Positions 38,994 to 46,693 of a stretch of 64,000 nucleotides of DNA are shown here, one piece after another (within the stretch, counting starts at the first letter, position 1; each line of letters opens with the position of its first letter). The notes beneath the pieces were generated by a model, which did no database searches, had not been told where the DNA came from, and saw only the letters and a program-made list of their open reading frames with translations. The translations under genes were made by a program, and so were the position numbers. This DNA comes from Streptacidiphilus sp. ASG 303 (GTDB lineage: Bacteria; Actinomycetota; Actinomycetes; Streptomycetales; Streptomycetaceae): the NCBI RefSeq assembly GCF_020991365.1, contig NZ_JAJLRA010000003.1, positions 124,001-188,000 on the forward strand, written 5' to 3'.

Positions 38994-40487
38994 TCAGGTC
39001 CTGCGCCGCCGCCGGTGCGCGTCACCGCCGGGGGCGCCGGGCGCGGCCCGTACGGCGCGGCGGCGCAGGACCCAGCGGACCAGCAGGGCGACCGGCGCCC
39101 CGGAGGCCGCGGTCCAGGCGGCGGCCGCCGCGCCCGTCGGCCACGGCGGCGGGCCGAGGACGGCCAGCCGCTCGGTACCGAGCGCCCCGCCGGAGGCGGC
39201 GGCGCAGGCCGCGAAGGCGGCGCCGGCGGCGAGGGCGGCCGCGCACGCCGCGACGGCGGTGGCCGCCGGGTGCCAGTCCCTGCCGGCCGCGGCCCTGCCG
39301 AGGACCGCCCCGAGCGCGGCGCCGGCCAGCGGCGGCAGGGCGAGGGCGGCCCACCCGAGCGGTCCCGGCACCCCGTGCGGCCCGGGCAGCGGCAGCGCGG
39401 CCAGCAGAGGGAGGCCCGGTACGGGCCCGGGGGACGCGGCGTACGGCGCCACCGTGCCGCCGCCGAGGGCGAAGCCGGGACCGAGCGCGTAGGAGGCGCT
39501 CCACACCACGGCGTCCGGGTATAGGGACAGGCAGAGCAGCACCAGGCCGGCCTGCCCGGGCAGGTCGGGGGCGAGGGCCGGCACGGCGCGCCCGGCCGCG
39601 TCGCCGTGGAGGAGCAGGGACGCGCCGAGCACCGCCGCCCCCACTCCCGCCAGGGCGGCCCACCCCGCGAGCGCGGCCCGCAGGACCGGGACCGCAGCCT
39701 CCCGGGGGAAGAACCGCTCCGCCGGACGCCACCGGCCCCGGCTGCTCCAGCGGCTCCACCGGCCGGGGGGCGGTCCGGCCGGGCCGTCCGGGCGCCGCAG
39801 CAGGGCCCGCAGACGCAGCAGGGCCCGCGGGGCCTCCGGCCGCCGCGGGCGGACCGCGGAGCGGAGGCCGGCAGCGGCGCCGACCACCGCCACCAGCACC
39901 GCGGCCGCCAGCGCGGGCACGGGCCGGGCGCGCAGCCCGGCGTCCCCGGAGGCGACGGCGGCGGCGACGGCCGCCACGGCCGCGTAGCCGCCGCAGACGG
40001 CGGGCAGGGCGGCGGCGACGGCGCGGAGCGGCAGCTCCGTGCCGTACGGGCGCCCGGCGGCGTCGCAGAGCGCCCGTCCGGTGCGGCGGCCGGCGCGGTG
40101 CAGGAGGGCCAGCACGGCCGCCGTGAGGAGCAGCGGGACCACGCCGACGGGCGCGGTGGGGGCGTCCGGGCCGGACGCGGTGGCACGGACCAGGTCGGCG
40201 CCGTGGGCGAGCAGCCACAGGCAGGCGGCGAGGTGGACGGCGCCCCCGGCGCCGTCCTGGACGTAGGGCGAGACGACCCACAGCAGCAGGACGGGCGCCG
40301 CGGTCAGGGCGAGGCCGCCGAGTGCGGCGGCGGCCCCGGCGGCGAGGCCGGTCGGGAGCGCGGAGACCGCCGGTGGACCGGGCGGCGGGCCGGGCGGCGC
40401 TCCGGACGGGGGGCCGGTTCGGGACGGCCCCGGTTTCCGGGGGGTCCGGGGGGTGGCCGGGGCCCGGCCGCCGGTGAGGGAGGTCAT
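38994..40487 (-). CDS. DUF6350 (PerM-like) polytopic membrane protein
   Basis: A 497-residue, Ala/Leu-rich protein with about ten transmembrane helices after a Pro-rich N-terminus. [49 protein letters not shown] and [14 protein letters not shown] are the recognisable stretches and fit the actinobacterial DUF6350 family, sometimes annotated as cell-division protein PerM. The C-terminus is a run of Arg. It is divergent from the sigma-like gene with 70 bp between. Function is not shown by the sequence. Confidence 0.78.
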   Translation of the reverse strand: MTSLTGGRAPATPRTPRKPGPSRTGPPSGAPPGPPPGPPAVSALPTGLAAGAAAALGGLALTAAPVLLLWVVSPYVQDGAGGAVHLAACLWLLAHGADLVRATASGPDAPTAPVGVVPLLLTAAVLALLHRAGRRTGRALCDAAGRPYGTELPLRAVAAALPAVCGGYAAVAAVAAAVASGDAGLRARPVPALAAAVLVAVVGAAAGLRSAVRPRRPEAPRALLRLRALLRRPDGPAGPPPGRWSRWSSRGRWRPAERFFPREAAVPVLRAALAGWAALAGVGAAVLGASLLLHGDAAGRAVPALAPDLPGQAGLVLLCLSLYPDAVVWSASYALGPGFALGGGTVAPYAASPGPVPGLPLLAALPLPGPHGVPGPLGWAALALPPLAGAALGAVLGRAAAGRDWHPAATAVAACAAALAAGAAFAACAAASGGALGTERLAVLGPPPWPTGAAAAAWTAASGAPVALLVRWVLRRRAVRAAPGAPGGDAHRRRRRT

Positions 40488-40557
40488 GTCCGACCATGCT
40501 GGCAGGGCGGAGGGCGCACGCGCCGAAGGGCGGAATGGTCGACGTGTCGCAGATCAT

Positions 40558-41751
40558 ATGGATATGCACACATCTCCGACCCGATGGCCGACCTGGGGCG
40601 AGGCGCCCGGGGAGCCCGCCTCCGCGGGGTGGTCGGTGGCCGGCCTGCGCGAAGGCGTCCGGAACCACCGCACCGCCGGGGACCGAGCCGCCTTCGACGC
40701 CCTGTACGGGGCCGCCGCCTGGCCGCTGCTGCGACAGGCCTTCCTGCTGCTGGGCGACGCACGCCGGGCGGACGCGTGCGTCCGGCGCGCCTTCGCGGCC
40801 GCCTGGGACCGCTGGCCCGACGTGGCGGAGGCCGCGGAGCCGGGGCAGTGGGTGCGGGCGGCGCTGTACGCGGACGCGCTCGCCCCGTGGCGGCGGGCCG
40901 CCCGGGGCGGGCGGCGCCGACGCGGCGGGGCCGCTTCCGGGGCGGCCGCGGCCGGTGGGACGGAGGCGGTCGGTGGGACGGAGGCGGTCGGCGGGGCCGA
41001 GGCGGTCGGGGACGCGCTGGCGGACGCCCTGCTGCGCCTGCCCCGCGGCAGACGGGCCGCGCTGGTGCTGCACGACGTGGCGGGGGTGGACACGGCGGAG
41101 ACCGCCGCCGAGACGGAGGCGAGCGTCCCCGCCACCCGGCGGCGGATCGCCGCGGCACGGGAGGCGCTGGCAGGGGCGGTGCCCGGGGTGCTGTCCGGGT
41201 CGCTGTCCGGGTCGCTGTCCGGGTCGCTGTCCGGAGCGGCGGGGTCGGGGACGACGGTGCTCGGAGCGGTGTCCGACGGGCGGGACGACGGGCGGGGCAG
41301 CGGCCGGGACGGCAGGGCCGTCGGCGGACCGGCCGGTGACGCCGTCGGCCGGCGGATCGGCGGCCTGCTGCGGGAGGCGGCGGAGCGCGGGTGCCGGGCG
41401 GCACCGCCCGCCGCCACGGCCGAGCAGGTGCGGCGGCAGAGCGCGGTCCGCACCCGCGCGGTCGCCGGCGGCGCCGCCCTGCTGGTCGCGGGCGCCGTGG
41501 TCACGGCGCTGGCCACCGCGCTGGGCGTCGGGCCGTCGCGGCTGCTGGGGGACCACCGCGGTCCGGGGGAGCCGGCGTCGGCCTGCACGGCCGGACTCGA
41601 CACGTGGTGCCCGGGGCCGGACGCCGTGCCGGACCCGGACGGAGGAGGAACCGGCGCGGGAGCGGACCGGGACGGCGGTCCGCCCCCGGGCACGGCCCCG
41701 GGCACGCCCCCGGACCGGGACGCGCCGAGGGCGCCCGACCCGGGACCGTGA
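40558..41751 (+). CDS. Sigma-factor-like protein with a C-terminal membrane segment
   Basis: A 397-residue protein whose first 170 residues resemble sigma-70 regions 2 and 4 of ECF type. Region-2-like: FDALYGAAAWPLLRQAFLLLGDARRADACVRRAFAAAWDRW. Region-4-like: LADALLRLPRGRRAALVLHDVAGVDTAETA, then SVPATRRRIAAAREALAG. A single transmembrane helix (about 325-345, AVAGGAALLVAGAVVTALATAL) and a Pro/Asp-rich tail follow. Two Gly/Ser/Thr repeat linkers are encoded by 18-bp and 12-bp DNA repeats. The start is uncertain: ATG 40558 or 40564, with no ribosome binding site. The motifs are degenerate, so it may not bind core polymerase. Confidence 0.65.
   Translation: MDMHTSPTRWPTWGEAPGEPASAGWSVAGLREGVRNHRTAGDRAAFDALYGAAAWPLLRQAFLLLGDARRADACVRRAFAAAWDRWPDVAEAAEPGQWVRAALYADALAPWRRAARGGRRRRGGAASGAAAAGGTEAVGGTEAVGGAEAVGDALADALLRLPRGRRAALVLHDVAGVDTAETAAETEASVPATRRRIAAAREALAGAVPGVLSGSLSGSLSGSLSGAAGSGTTVLGAVSDGRDDGRGSGRDGRAVGGPAGDAVGRRIGGLLREAAERGCRAAPPAATAEQVRRQSAVRTRAVAGGAALLVAGAVVTALATALGVGPSRLLGDHRGPGEPASACTAGLDTWCPGPDAVPDPDGGGTGAGADRDGGPPPGTAPGTPPDRDAPRAPDPGP
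40954..41007. repeat. 18-bp tandem repeat, three copies
   Basis: GGTGGGACGGAGGCGGTC appears twice perfectly and once diverged. It encodes a Gly-Thr-Glu-Ala-Val-Gly repeat in the linker of the sigma-like protein. Confidence 0.8.
41191..41226. repeat. 12-bp tandem repeat, three perfect copies plus a partial one
   Basis: The unit CTGTCCGGGTCG encodes Leu-Ser-Gly-Ser in the sigma-like protein, just after the region-4-like helices. In-frame and slippage-prone. Confidence 0.88.
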
Positions 41752-41787
41752 GGTCCGGGCGGGGCGCCCTCGGCGGCGTGCCCGGCT

Positions 41788-41824
41788 GCCGCGCCGCCGG
41801 CCGGGTACGGCCGGGCGGCGCGGC
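41788..41824. terminator. Hairpin between the sigma-like gene and sucD
   Basis: An 11-bp stem (41788-41798 with 41814-41824) encloses a smaller GGCC/GGCC hairpin. It sits between convergent genes. Confidence 0.8.
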
Positions 41825-41830
41825 GGCGGA

Positions 41831-42715
41831 TCAGCCCTGGAGGAGCTGGCGGGCCAGGCGGGCGGTCTCGGACGGGGTCTTGCCGACCTTCACGCCCGCG
41901 GCCTCCAGCGCCTCCTTCTTGGCCTGCGCGGTGCCGGAGGAGCCGGAGACGATGGCGCCGGCGTGGCCCATGGTCTTGCCCTCGGGCGCGGTGAAGCCCG
42001 CCACGTAGCCGACGACCGGCTTGGTGATGTGCTCCTTGATGTACGCCGCCGCGCGCTCCTCCGCGTCGCCGCCGATCTCGCCGATCATGACGATCAGGTC
42101 GGTGTCGGGGTCGTCCTGGAAGGCCTGCAGGGCGTCGATGTGGGTGGTGCCGATGATCGGGTCGCCGCCGATGCCCACCGCCGAGGAGAAGCCGAGGTCG
42201 CTCAGCTCGTACATCATCTGGTAGGTCAGCGTGCCCGACTTGGACACCAGACCGATGCGGCCGGCCGAGGTGATGTCGGCGGGGATGATGCCGGCGTTGG
42301 ACTGTCCGGGGCTGATCAGGCCGGGGCAGTTGGGGCCGATGATCCGGGTCTTGTTGCCCTTGGCGCCCGCGTACGCCCAGAAGGCGGCCGTGTCGTGGAC
42401 CGGCACGCCCTCGGTGATGACGACGGCCAGGCCGATTTCGGCGTCGATCGCCTCGACGACGGCGTCCTTGGTGAACTTCGGCGGCACGAAGATGACGGTC
42501 ACGTCGGCGCCGGTGGCCTCGATGGCCTCCTTGACGCTGCCGAAGACCGGGACCTCGCTGCCGTCCACGTCCACGGTGGTGCCGGCCTTGCGGGGGTTCA
42601 CGCCACCGACGATGGCGGTGCCGGACGCGAGCATGCGGCGGGTGTGCTTCATGCCCTCGGAGCCGGTCATGCCCTGGACGATGACCTTGCTTTCCTTGGT
42701 GAGGAAGATAGCCAT
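41831..42715 (-). CDS. sucD: Succinate--CoA ligase, alpha subunit
   Basis: A 294-residue subunit binding CoA and carrying the phosphorylated His. [21 protein letters not shown] opens the CoA-binding fold; [35 protein letters not shown] and [14 protein letters not shown] are diagnostic, the last with the active His. With SucC it makes ATP or GTP from succinyl-CoA. It starts 16 nt after the sucC stop. Confidence 0.98.
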   Translation of the reverse strand: MAIFLTKESKVIVQGMTGSEGMKHTRRMLASGTAIVGGVNPRKAGTTVDVDGSEVPVFGSVKEAIEATGADVTVIFVPPKFTKDAVVEAIDAEIGLAVVITEGVPVHDTAAFWAYAGAKGNKTRIIGPNCPGLISPGQSNAGIIPADITSAGRIGLVSKSGTLTYQMMYELSDLGFSSAVGIGGDPIIGTTHIDALQAFQDDPDTDLIVMIGEIGGDAEERAAAYIKEHITKPVVGYVAGFTAPEGKTMGHAGAIVSGSSGTAQAKKEALEAAGVKVGKTPSETARLARQLLQG

Positions 42716-42731
42716 GGTTCGACCGTGTCCC

Positions 42732-43907
42732 TTACTTCGCAGCCGCGAGCTCGGCGGCCTTGTCGGCCGCTCCGTCCATGGTGTCCACCTGCTGCACCAG
42801 CGGGTGGTTCGCGTCGGTCAGGATCTGCCGACCGAGCTCCGCGTTGTTGCCGTCCAGGCGGACGACCAGCGGCTTGGTGACGTCCTCGCCCTTGGACCTC
42901 AGGAGCTCCAGGGCCTGCACGATGCCGTTGGCGACGGCGTCGCAGGCGGTGATGCCGCCGAAGACGTTGACGAAGACGGAGCGCACGTCCGGGTCGCCGA
43001 GGATGATCTCCAGGCCGTTGGCCATGACCTCGGCGGAGGCGCCGCCGCCGATGTCGAGGAAGTTGGCGGGCTTGACGCCGCCGTGGGCCTCGCCGGCGTA
43101 GGCGACGACGTCCAGGGTGCTCATGACGAGACCCGCGCCGTTGCCGATGATGCCGACCTCGCCGTCGAGCTTGACGTAGTTGAGGCCCTTGGCCTTGGCG
43201 GCGGCCTCCAGCGGGTTGGCGGCGGCCTTGTCCTCCAGCGCCTCGTGCCCGGGCTGCCGGAAGTCGGCGTTGGCGTCCAGGGACACCTTGCCGTCCAGGG
43301 CGATGATCCTGCCGTCACCGGACTTGATCAGCGGGTTGACCTCGACCAGCAGGGCGTCCTCGGCGACGAAGACCTTCCACAGCTGCTGGAGGACCTCGGC
43401 GATCTGGTCGGCGACGTCGACCGGGAACTTCGCGGCGGCGACGATCTCGGCGGCCTTCTCGGCGGTGCAGCCCTCGTTGGCGTCGACCGGGATCTTGGCG
43501 AGCGCGGACGGGTTGTTGACCGCGACCTCCTCGATCTCCATGCCGCCCTCGACCGAGGCCATCGCCAGGAAGGTGCGGTTGCTGCGGTCGAGCAGGAAGG
43601 AGACGTAGTACTCCTCGGCGATGTCCGCGGTGGCGGCCAGCATCACCTTGTGGACCGTGTGGCCCTTGATGTCCATGCCGAGGATCTGGCCGGCCTTCGC
43701 CACCGCGTCCTCGGGGTCGGCGGCGAGCTTGACGCCGCCCGCCTTGCCGCGGCCGCCGGTCTTGACCTGCGCCTTGACGACGGCGCGGCCGCCGAGGCGC
43801 TCGGCGACGGCGCGCGCGGCCTCCGGGGTCTCGATGACTTCACCGTCCAGCACCGGTACACCGTGCTTGGCGAAGAGGTCCCTCGCCTGGTACTCGAACA
43901 GGTCCAC
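42732..43907 (-). CDS. sucC: Succinate--CoA ligase, beta subunit
   Basis: A 391-residue ATP-grasp subunit. Start is GTG 43907 ([22 protein letters not shown]), with AAGGA about 10 nt upstream; the open frame extends further but without family sequence. Motifs: [48 protein letters not shown] and [16 protein letters not shown]. First gene of sucCD, with about 380 bp upstream for the promoter. Confidence 0.98.
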   Translation of the reverse strand: MDLFEYQARDLFAKHGVPVLDGEVIETPEAARAVAERLGGRAVVKAQVKTGGRGKAGGVKLAADPEDAVAKAGQILGMDIKGHTVHKVMLAATADIAEEYYVSFLLDRSNRTFLAMASVEGGMEIEEVAVNNPSALAKIPVDANEGCTAEKAAEIVAAAKFPVDVADQIAEVLQQLWKVFVAEDALLVEVNPLIKSGDGRIIALDGKVSLDANADFRQPGHEALEDKAAANPLEAAAKAKGLNYVKLDGEVGIIGNGAGLVMSTLDVVAYAGEAHGGVKPANFLDIGGGASAEVMANGLEIILGDPDVRSVFVNVFGGITACDAVANGIVQALELLRSKGEDVTKPLVVRLDGNNAELGRQILTDANHPLVQQVDTMDGAADKAAELAAAK

Positions 43908-44285
43908 GCGCGTCCGTCCTTGTTCGTGATCGCGGTTGTGTGTCTGTGAGCGTGCCGCCGCGGGGTCGTCGCTGTGGTCTTCGTGACGGAGAGGTACGCA
44001 GGAGTCCTTGCGTCCACCACATCGCTGTTGCGCACACGTCGGCCGAGCACGCGGCATGTCCGTCTTGCAGGCTATCCCCGTGTGACAGGGACGTTTCCAC
44101 CGGAGGGGGGTCCGACTTGGTGAGAACCGTCACAGCGGGCGTGCGGACTGGGCCGCGCGCCCGGGGGGCGCACCCGGAAACCTCCACGCGGAGTCGACAA
44201 GTCCTCCATGCGGCTTGCTTTTGGCCCCGCGCTCGGGGAGTGTGATTCAGGTCACCACTTCATTACTCAGCGTAGTGGACATCGG
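43908..44285. other. Divergent promoter region of sucC and an anti-sigma-like gene
   Basis: The 378-bp gap has two relatively AT-rich patches. One is around 44070-44100 (GGCTATCCCCGTGTGACAGGG), probably the sucC side. The other is around 44245-44280 (TTCATTACTCAGCGTAGTGG), ending 13 nt before the ATG of the plus-strand gene. Neither gives a textbook promoter pair. Confidence 0.4.
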
Positions 44286-44858
44286 ATGCACAGCGCACGT
44301 CACCGCGCCCGGAGCAGGAGCGCGGACAAGGACCCCGACCCGGACCCCGACCCGGACGACGACCCCGACGGCCCCGGGTCCGCCGCCGCGCCGGACGGCG
44401 CGGCGGCGGACCGCGCGGCCGCGCTGGGCGCCGCCCGCACGGTCTGGCCCATGGACCGCCAGGCGGCGGCGACCCTTCCCGGCGCACCCGAGGCCGTCTC
44501 CACCGCCCGGCGCTTCGTCCGGATCACGGCGGCCATGTGGCGGCTGGGCGGCGCGCTCGTCGAGGACGCCGAGCTGTGCATCTCCGAGCTGGTCGGCAAC
44601 GCGGTGACGCACACGGACAGTCACCGTGTGCACTGCCGGATCTGGAGCGCCCGGGGAACGCTCTTCCTGGAGGTGGACGACGAGGGCCGGCTGCGGCTGC
44701 CGCTCGTCGCCTCCGCCGGCGAGGAGGACGAGCACGGCAGGGGCATGCTGCTGGTGGAGGCCTTCGCCGAGGCGTGGGGGACGGCCCCCCGGCCGGGCCT
44801 GTCCGGGAAGACCGTCTGGGCGGCGCTGCCGCTCCCCCCGGCATCGCTCGGCCCCTGA
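44286..44858 (+). CDS. Anti-sigma-factor-like ATP-binding protein (RsbW/HATPase type)
   Basis: A 190-residue single-domain GHKL ATPase. The N box is seen in CISELVGNAVTHT, a G1-like segment in LEVDDEGRLRLP, and G2 in HGRGMLLVEAFAEAWG. The N-terminal 60 residues are Asp/Pro-rich (repeats of DPDPDP). Streptomyces has dozens of such proteins, which bind sigma factors or anti-anti-sigma partners. No antagonist gene is adjacent. Start ATG 44286 lacks a clear ribosome binding site; an upstream in-frame ATG at 44208 is less likely. Confidence 0.82.
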   Translation: MHSARHRARSRSADKDPDPDPDPDDDPDGPGSAAAPDGAAADRAAALGAARTVWPMDRQAAATLPGAPEAVSTARRFVRITAAMWRLGGALVEDAELCISELVGNAVTHTDSHRVHCRIWSARGTLFLEVDDEGRLRLPLVASAGEEDEHGRGMLLVEAFAEAWGTAPRPGLSGKTVWAALPLPPASLGP

Positions 44859-45069
44859 CACCTGCCTTTGACCCGTCCCTCCCAGGAGCGCGCGGCCCGG
44901 AACACACGGCCCGGAGCGCCCGGCCCGGAGCGCGCGGCACGGGCCGCCCCGCTCCCCGTCGCCCGGCTTCCTGCTGCCCGGCTCCCTGCCGCCCGGCCCG
45001 CGGTCCTTCCGGGAGGGGAGGGGCTGCCCGATCCCCGGGCCGGCCGCCCGGGGTCCCCGTCCGAGGCCG

Positions 45070-46371
45070 TCACCCGGCGTCGGAGGCCGGGGCGGCGCCC
45101 GGGCCGGAGACCGGGGCGGTGCCCGGACCGGAGACCGGGACAGAAGCCGGAACGGCGGCCGGGAGCGGGATCGGCCGGTCCTCCAGGGCGGCGGCCATGA
45201 CCTCGGGGAAGCGGTCGGGCGTGCAGGCGAAGGCGGGCACGCCGAGGGCGGCCAGCCCCGCGGCGTGCTCCCGGTCGTACTCCGGGGCGCCCTCGTCCGA
45301 CAGCGCCAGCAGGGCCACGACCCGCACGCCCGCGGTCTTCATCGCGGCGACCCGGCGCAGGGCCTCCCCGCGGGCGCCGCCGTCGTGGAGGTCGCTGACC
45401 AGGACCACCACGGTGTCGGCGGGCCGGGTGATGCGCGACCGGCAGTAGGCGAGGGCCCGTCCGATGTCCGTACCGCCGCCGAGGCGGGCGGCGAACAGGA
45501 CGTCCACCGGGTCGGCGATCCGGTCGGTGAGGTCCGCCACCGAGGTGTCGAAGACGACCAGCCGGGTGCCGAGGGCGGGCACCGAGGCGAGGACCGCCCC
45601 GAGGACCGCGGCGTGGACGACGGAGGAGGCCATGGACCCCGACTGGTCGATGCAGAGGACGACCTCCTTCCGCACCGCGCCCCGGGCCCGGGCCCGGCCG
45701 ACCAGGTGCTCGGGGACGAGGGTGCCGCCGCCCGGACCGCCGTCGGCGGGCGGCCGGTAGTGCGCGAGGTTGGCCCGGACGGTGCGGTTCCAGTCGATGT
45801 CCCGGTGGCGGGGGCGGCGGGTGGGGGCGCTCCGGTCCAGGGCGTCCCCGACGGCGGTGCGGGTGCGGTGGGAGAGGCGGCGCTCCAGGTCCGCCGCGAC
45901 GGCGCCGACCACGGCGCGGGCCGCCTCCCGGGCGGCGTCCGGCAGGGCGTGCCGCAGGGAGATGAGGGTGGCGGCCAGGTGGACGTCCGGTTCGACCGCG
46001 GCCAGCATCTCGGGCTCCAGCAGCAGCCGGGAGAGTCCCAGCCTCTCGATGGCGTCCCGCTGCATCACCTGCACGACCGTGCCCGGGAAGTACTCCCGGA
46101 TGTCTCCCAGCCAGCGGGCGACCTGCGGCGCCGACGCGCCGAGACCCGCCCCGCGGGCGCCACCGCGGCCGGCGACGGCCGGATCCCGGCCGTCGCTGCG
46201 GTAGAGGGCGCCCAGCGCGCGGTCCATGGCGGCGTCCCGGCCGACGAGGCCGCGGCCGGTGCCGTCCCGGTCGCCGCCCAGGACCAGCCGCCAGCGGCGC
46301 AGCCGCTCCTCGTCGGCGGTGGCATCCGGGGCGGAGGGCCCGGGGAGGGGGAGCGGAGGCGGTGCGGTCAT
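45070..46371 (-). CDS. VWA-domain protein of a MoxR/VWA/DUF5682 gene set
   Basis: A 433-residue protein. A helical N-terminal half (about 1-230) contains RTRTAVGDALDRS and RPRHRDIDWNRTVRANL. The C-terminal von Willebrand A domain has the metal site D242-x-S244-x-S246 (CIDQSGSMASS), GGGTDIGRAL (Thr301) and LVSDLHDGG with the third Asp. A complete MIDAS suggests Mg2+-dependent partner binding. Such VWA proteins work with the MoxR AAA+ ATPase of the same operon, here after DUF5682. Start ATG 46371. It is separated from DUF5682 by 322 bp of G-rich sequence, so it may have its own promoter. Confidence 0.87.
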   Translation of the reverse strand: MTAPPPLPLPGPSAPDATADEERLRRWRLVLGGDRDGTGRGLVGRDAAMDRALGALYRSDGRDPAVAGRGGARGAGLGASAPQVARWLGDIREYFPGTVVQVMQRDAIERLGLSRLLLEPEMLAAVEPDVHLAATLISLRHALPDAAREAARAVVGAVAADLERRLSHRTRTAVGDALDRSAPTRRPRHRDIDWNRTVRANLAHYRPPADGGPGGGTLVPEHLVGRARARGAVRKEVVLCIDQSGSMASSVVHAAVLGAVLASVPALGTRLVVFDTSVADLTDRIADPVDVLFAARLGGGTDIGRALAYCRSRITRPADTVVVLVSDLHDGGARGEALRRVAAMKTAGVRVVALLALSDEGAPEYDREHAAGLAALGVPAFACTPDRFPEVMAAALEDRPIPLPAAVPASVPVSGPGTAPVSGPGAAPASDAG

Positions 46372-46693
46372 CCGGCGGACCTCTCTGCGGGAACGGGGAC
46401 AGGGGAATGGGAACGGGAGCGGGGGCGGGGGGCGGGGACGGGGGGAACAGGGACGGGGTGACGAGGCGGCGGGCGGGGCGGCGGACCCGGCACGGGCAGC
46501 AGGGCCGGACCGGCCGGTCAGGCCCGCCGGACCCGTCGGAACGGCCGGGAGGCCGAGCCGGCCGGTACGGGGGCGGGAGGGCGGCGGAGGCCCGGGGTGG
46601 CCGGGGGCCCCGGGGGGCGGGGCTCCGGGGCCCGGGGGGCCGGGGGGCCGGGGGGCCGGGGGTCCGAGGGCCCGGGGCGACGGGCGCGCGGCG
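46372..46693. other. G-rich intergenic region with several G-quadruplex-type tracts
   Basis: This gap lies between DUF5682 and VWA genes. On the plus strand it has long runs of G: about 46389-46457 has around ten runs of three to six G separated by 1-4 nt, and about 46591-46680 has CCGGGGGG-type repeats. No gene is seen. The transcribed RNA of the operon would be the C-rich strand. Confidence 0.6.
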
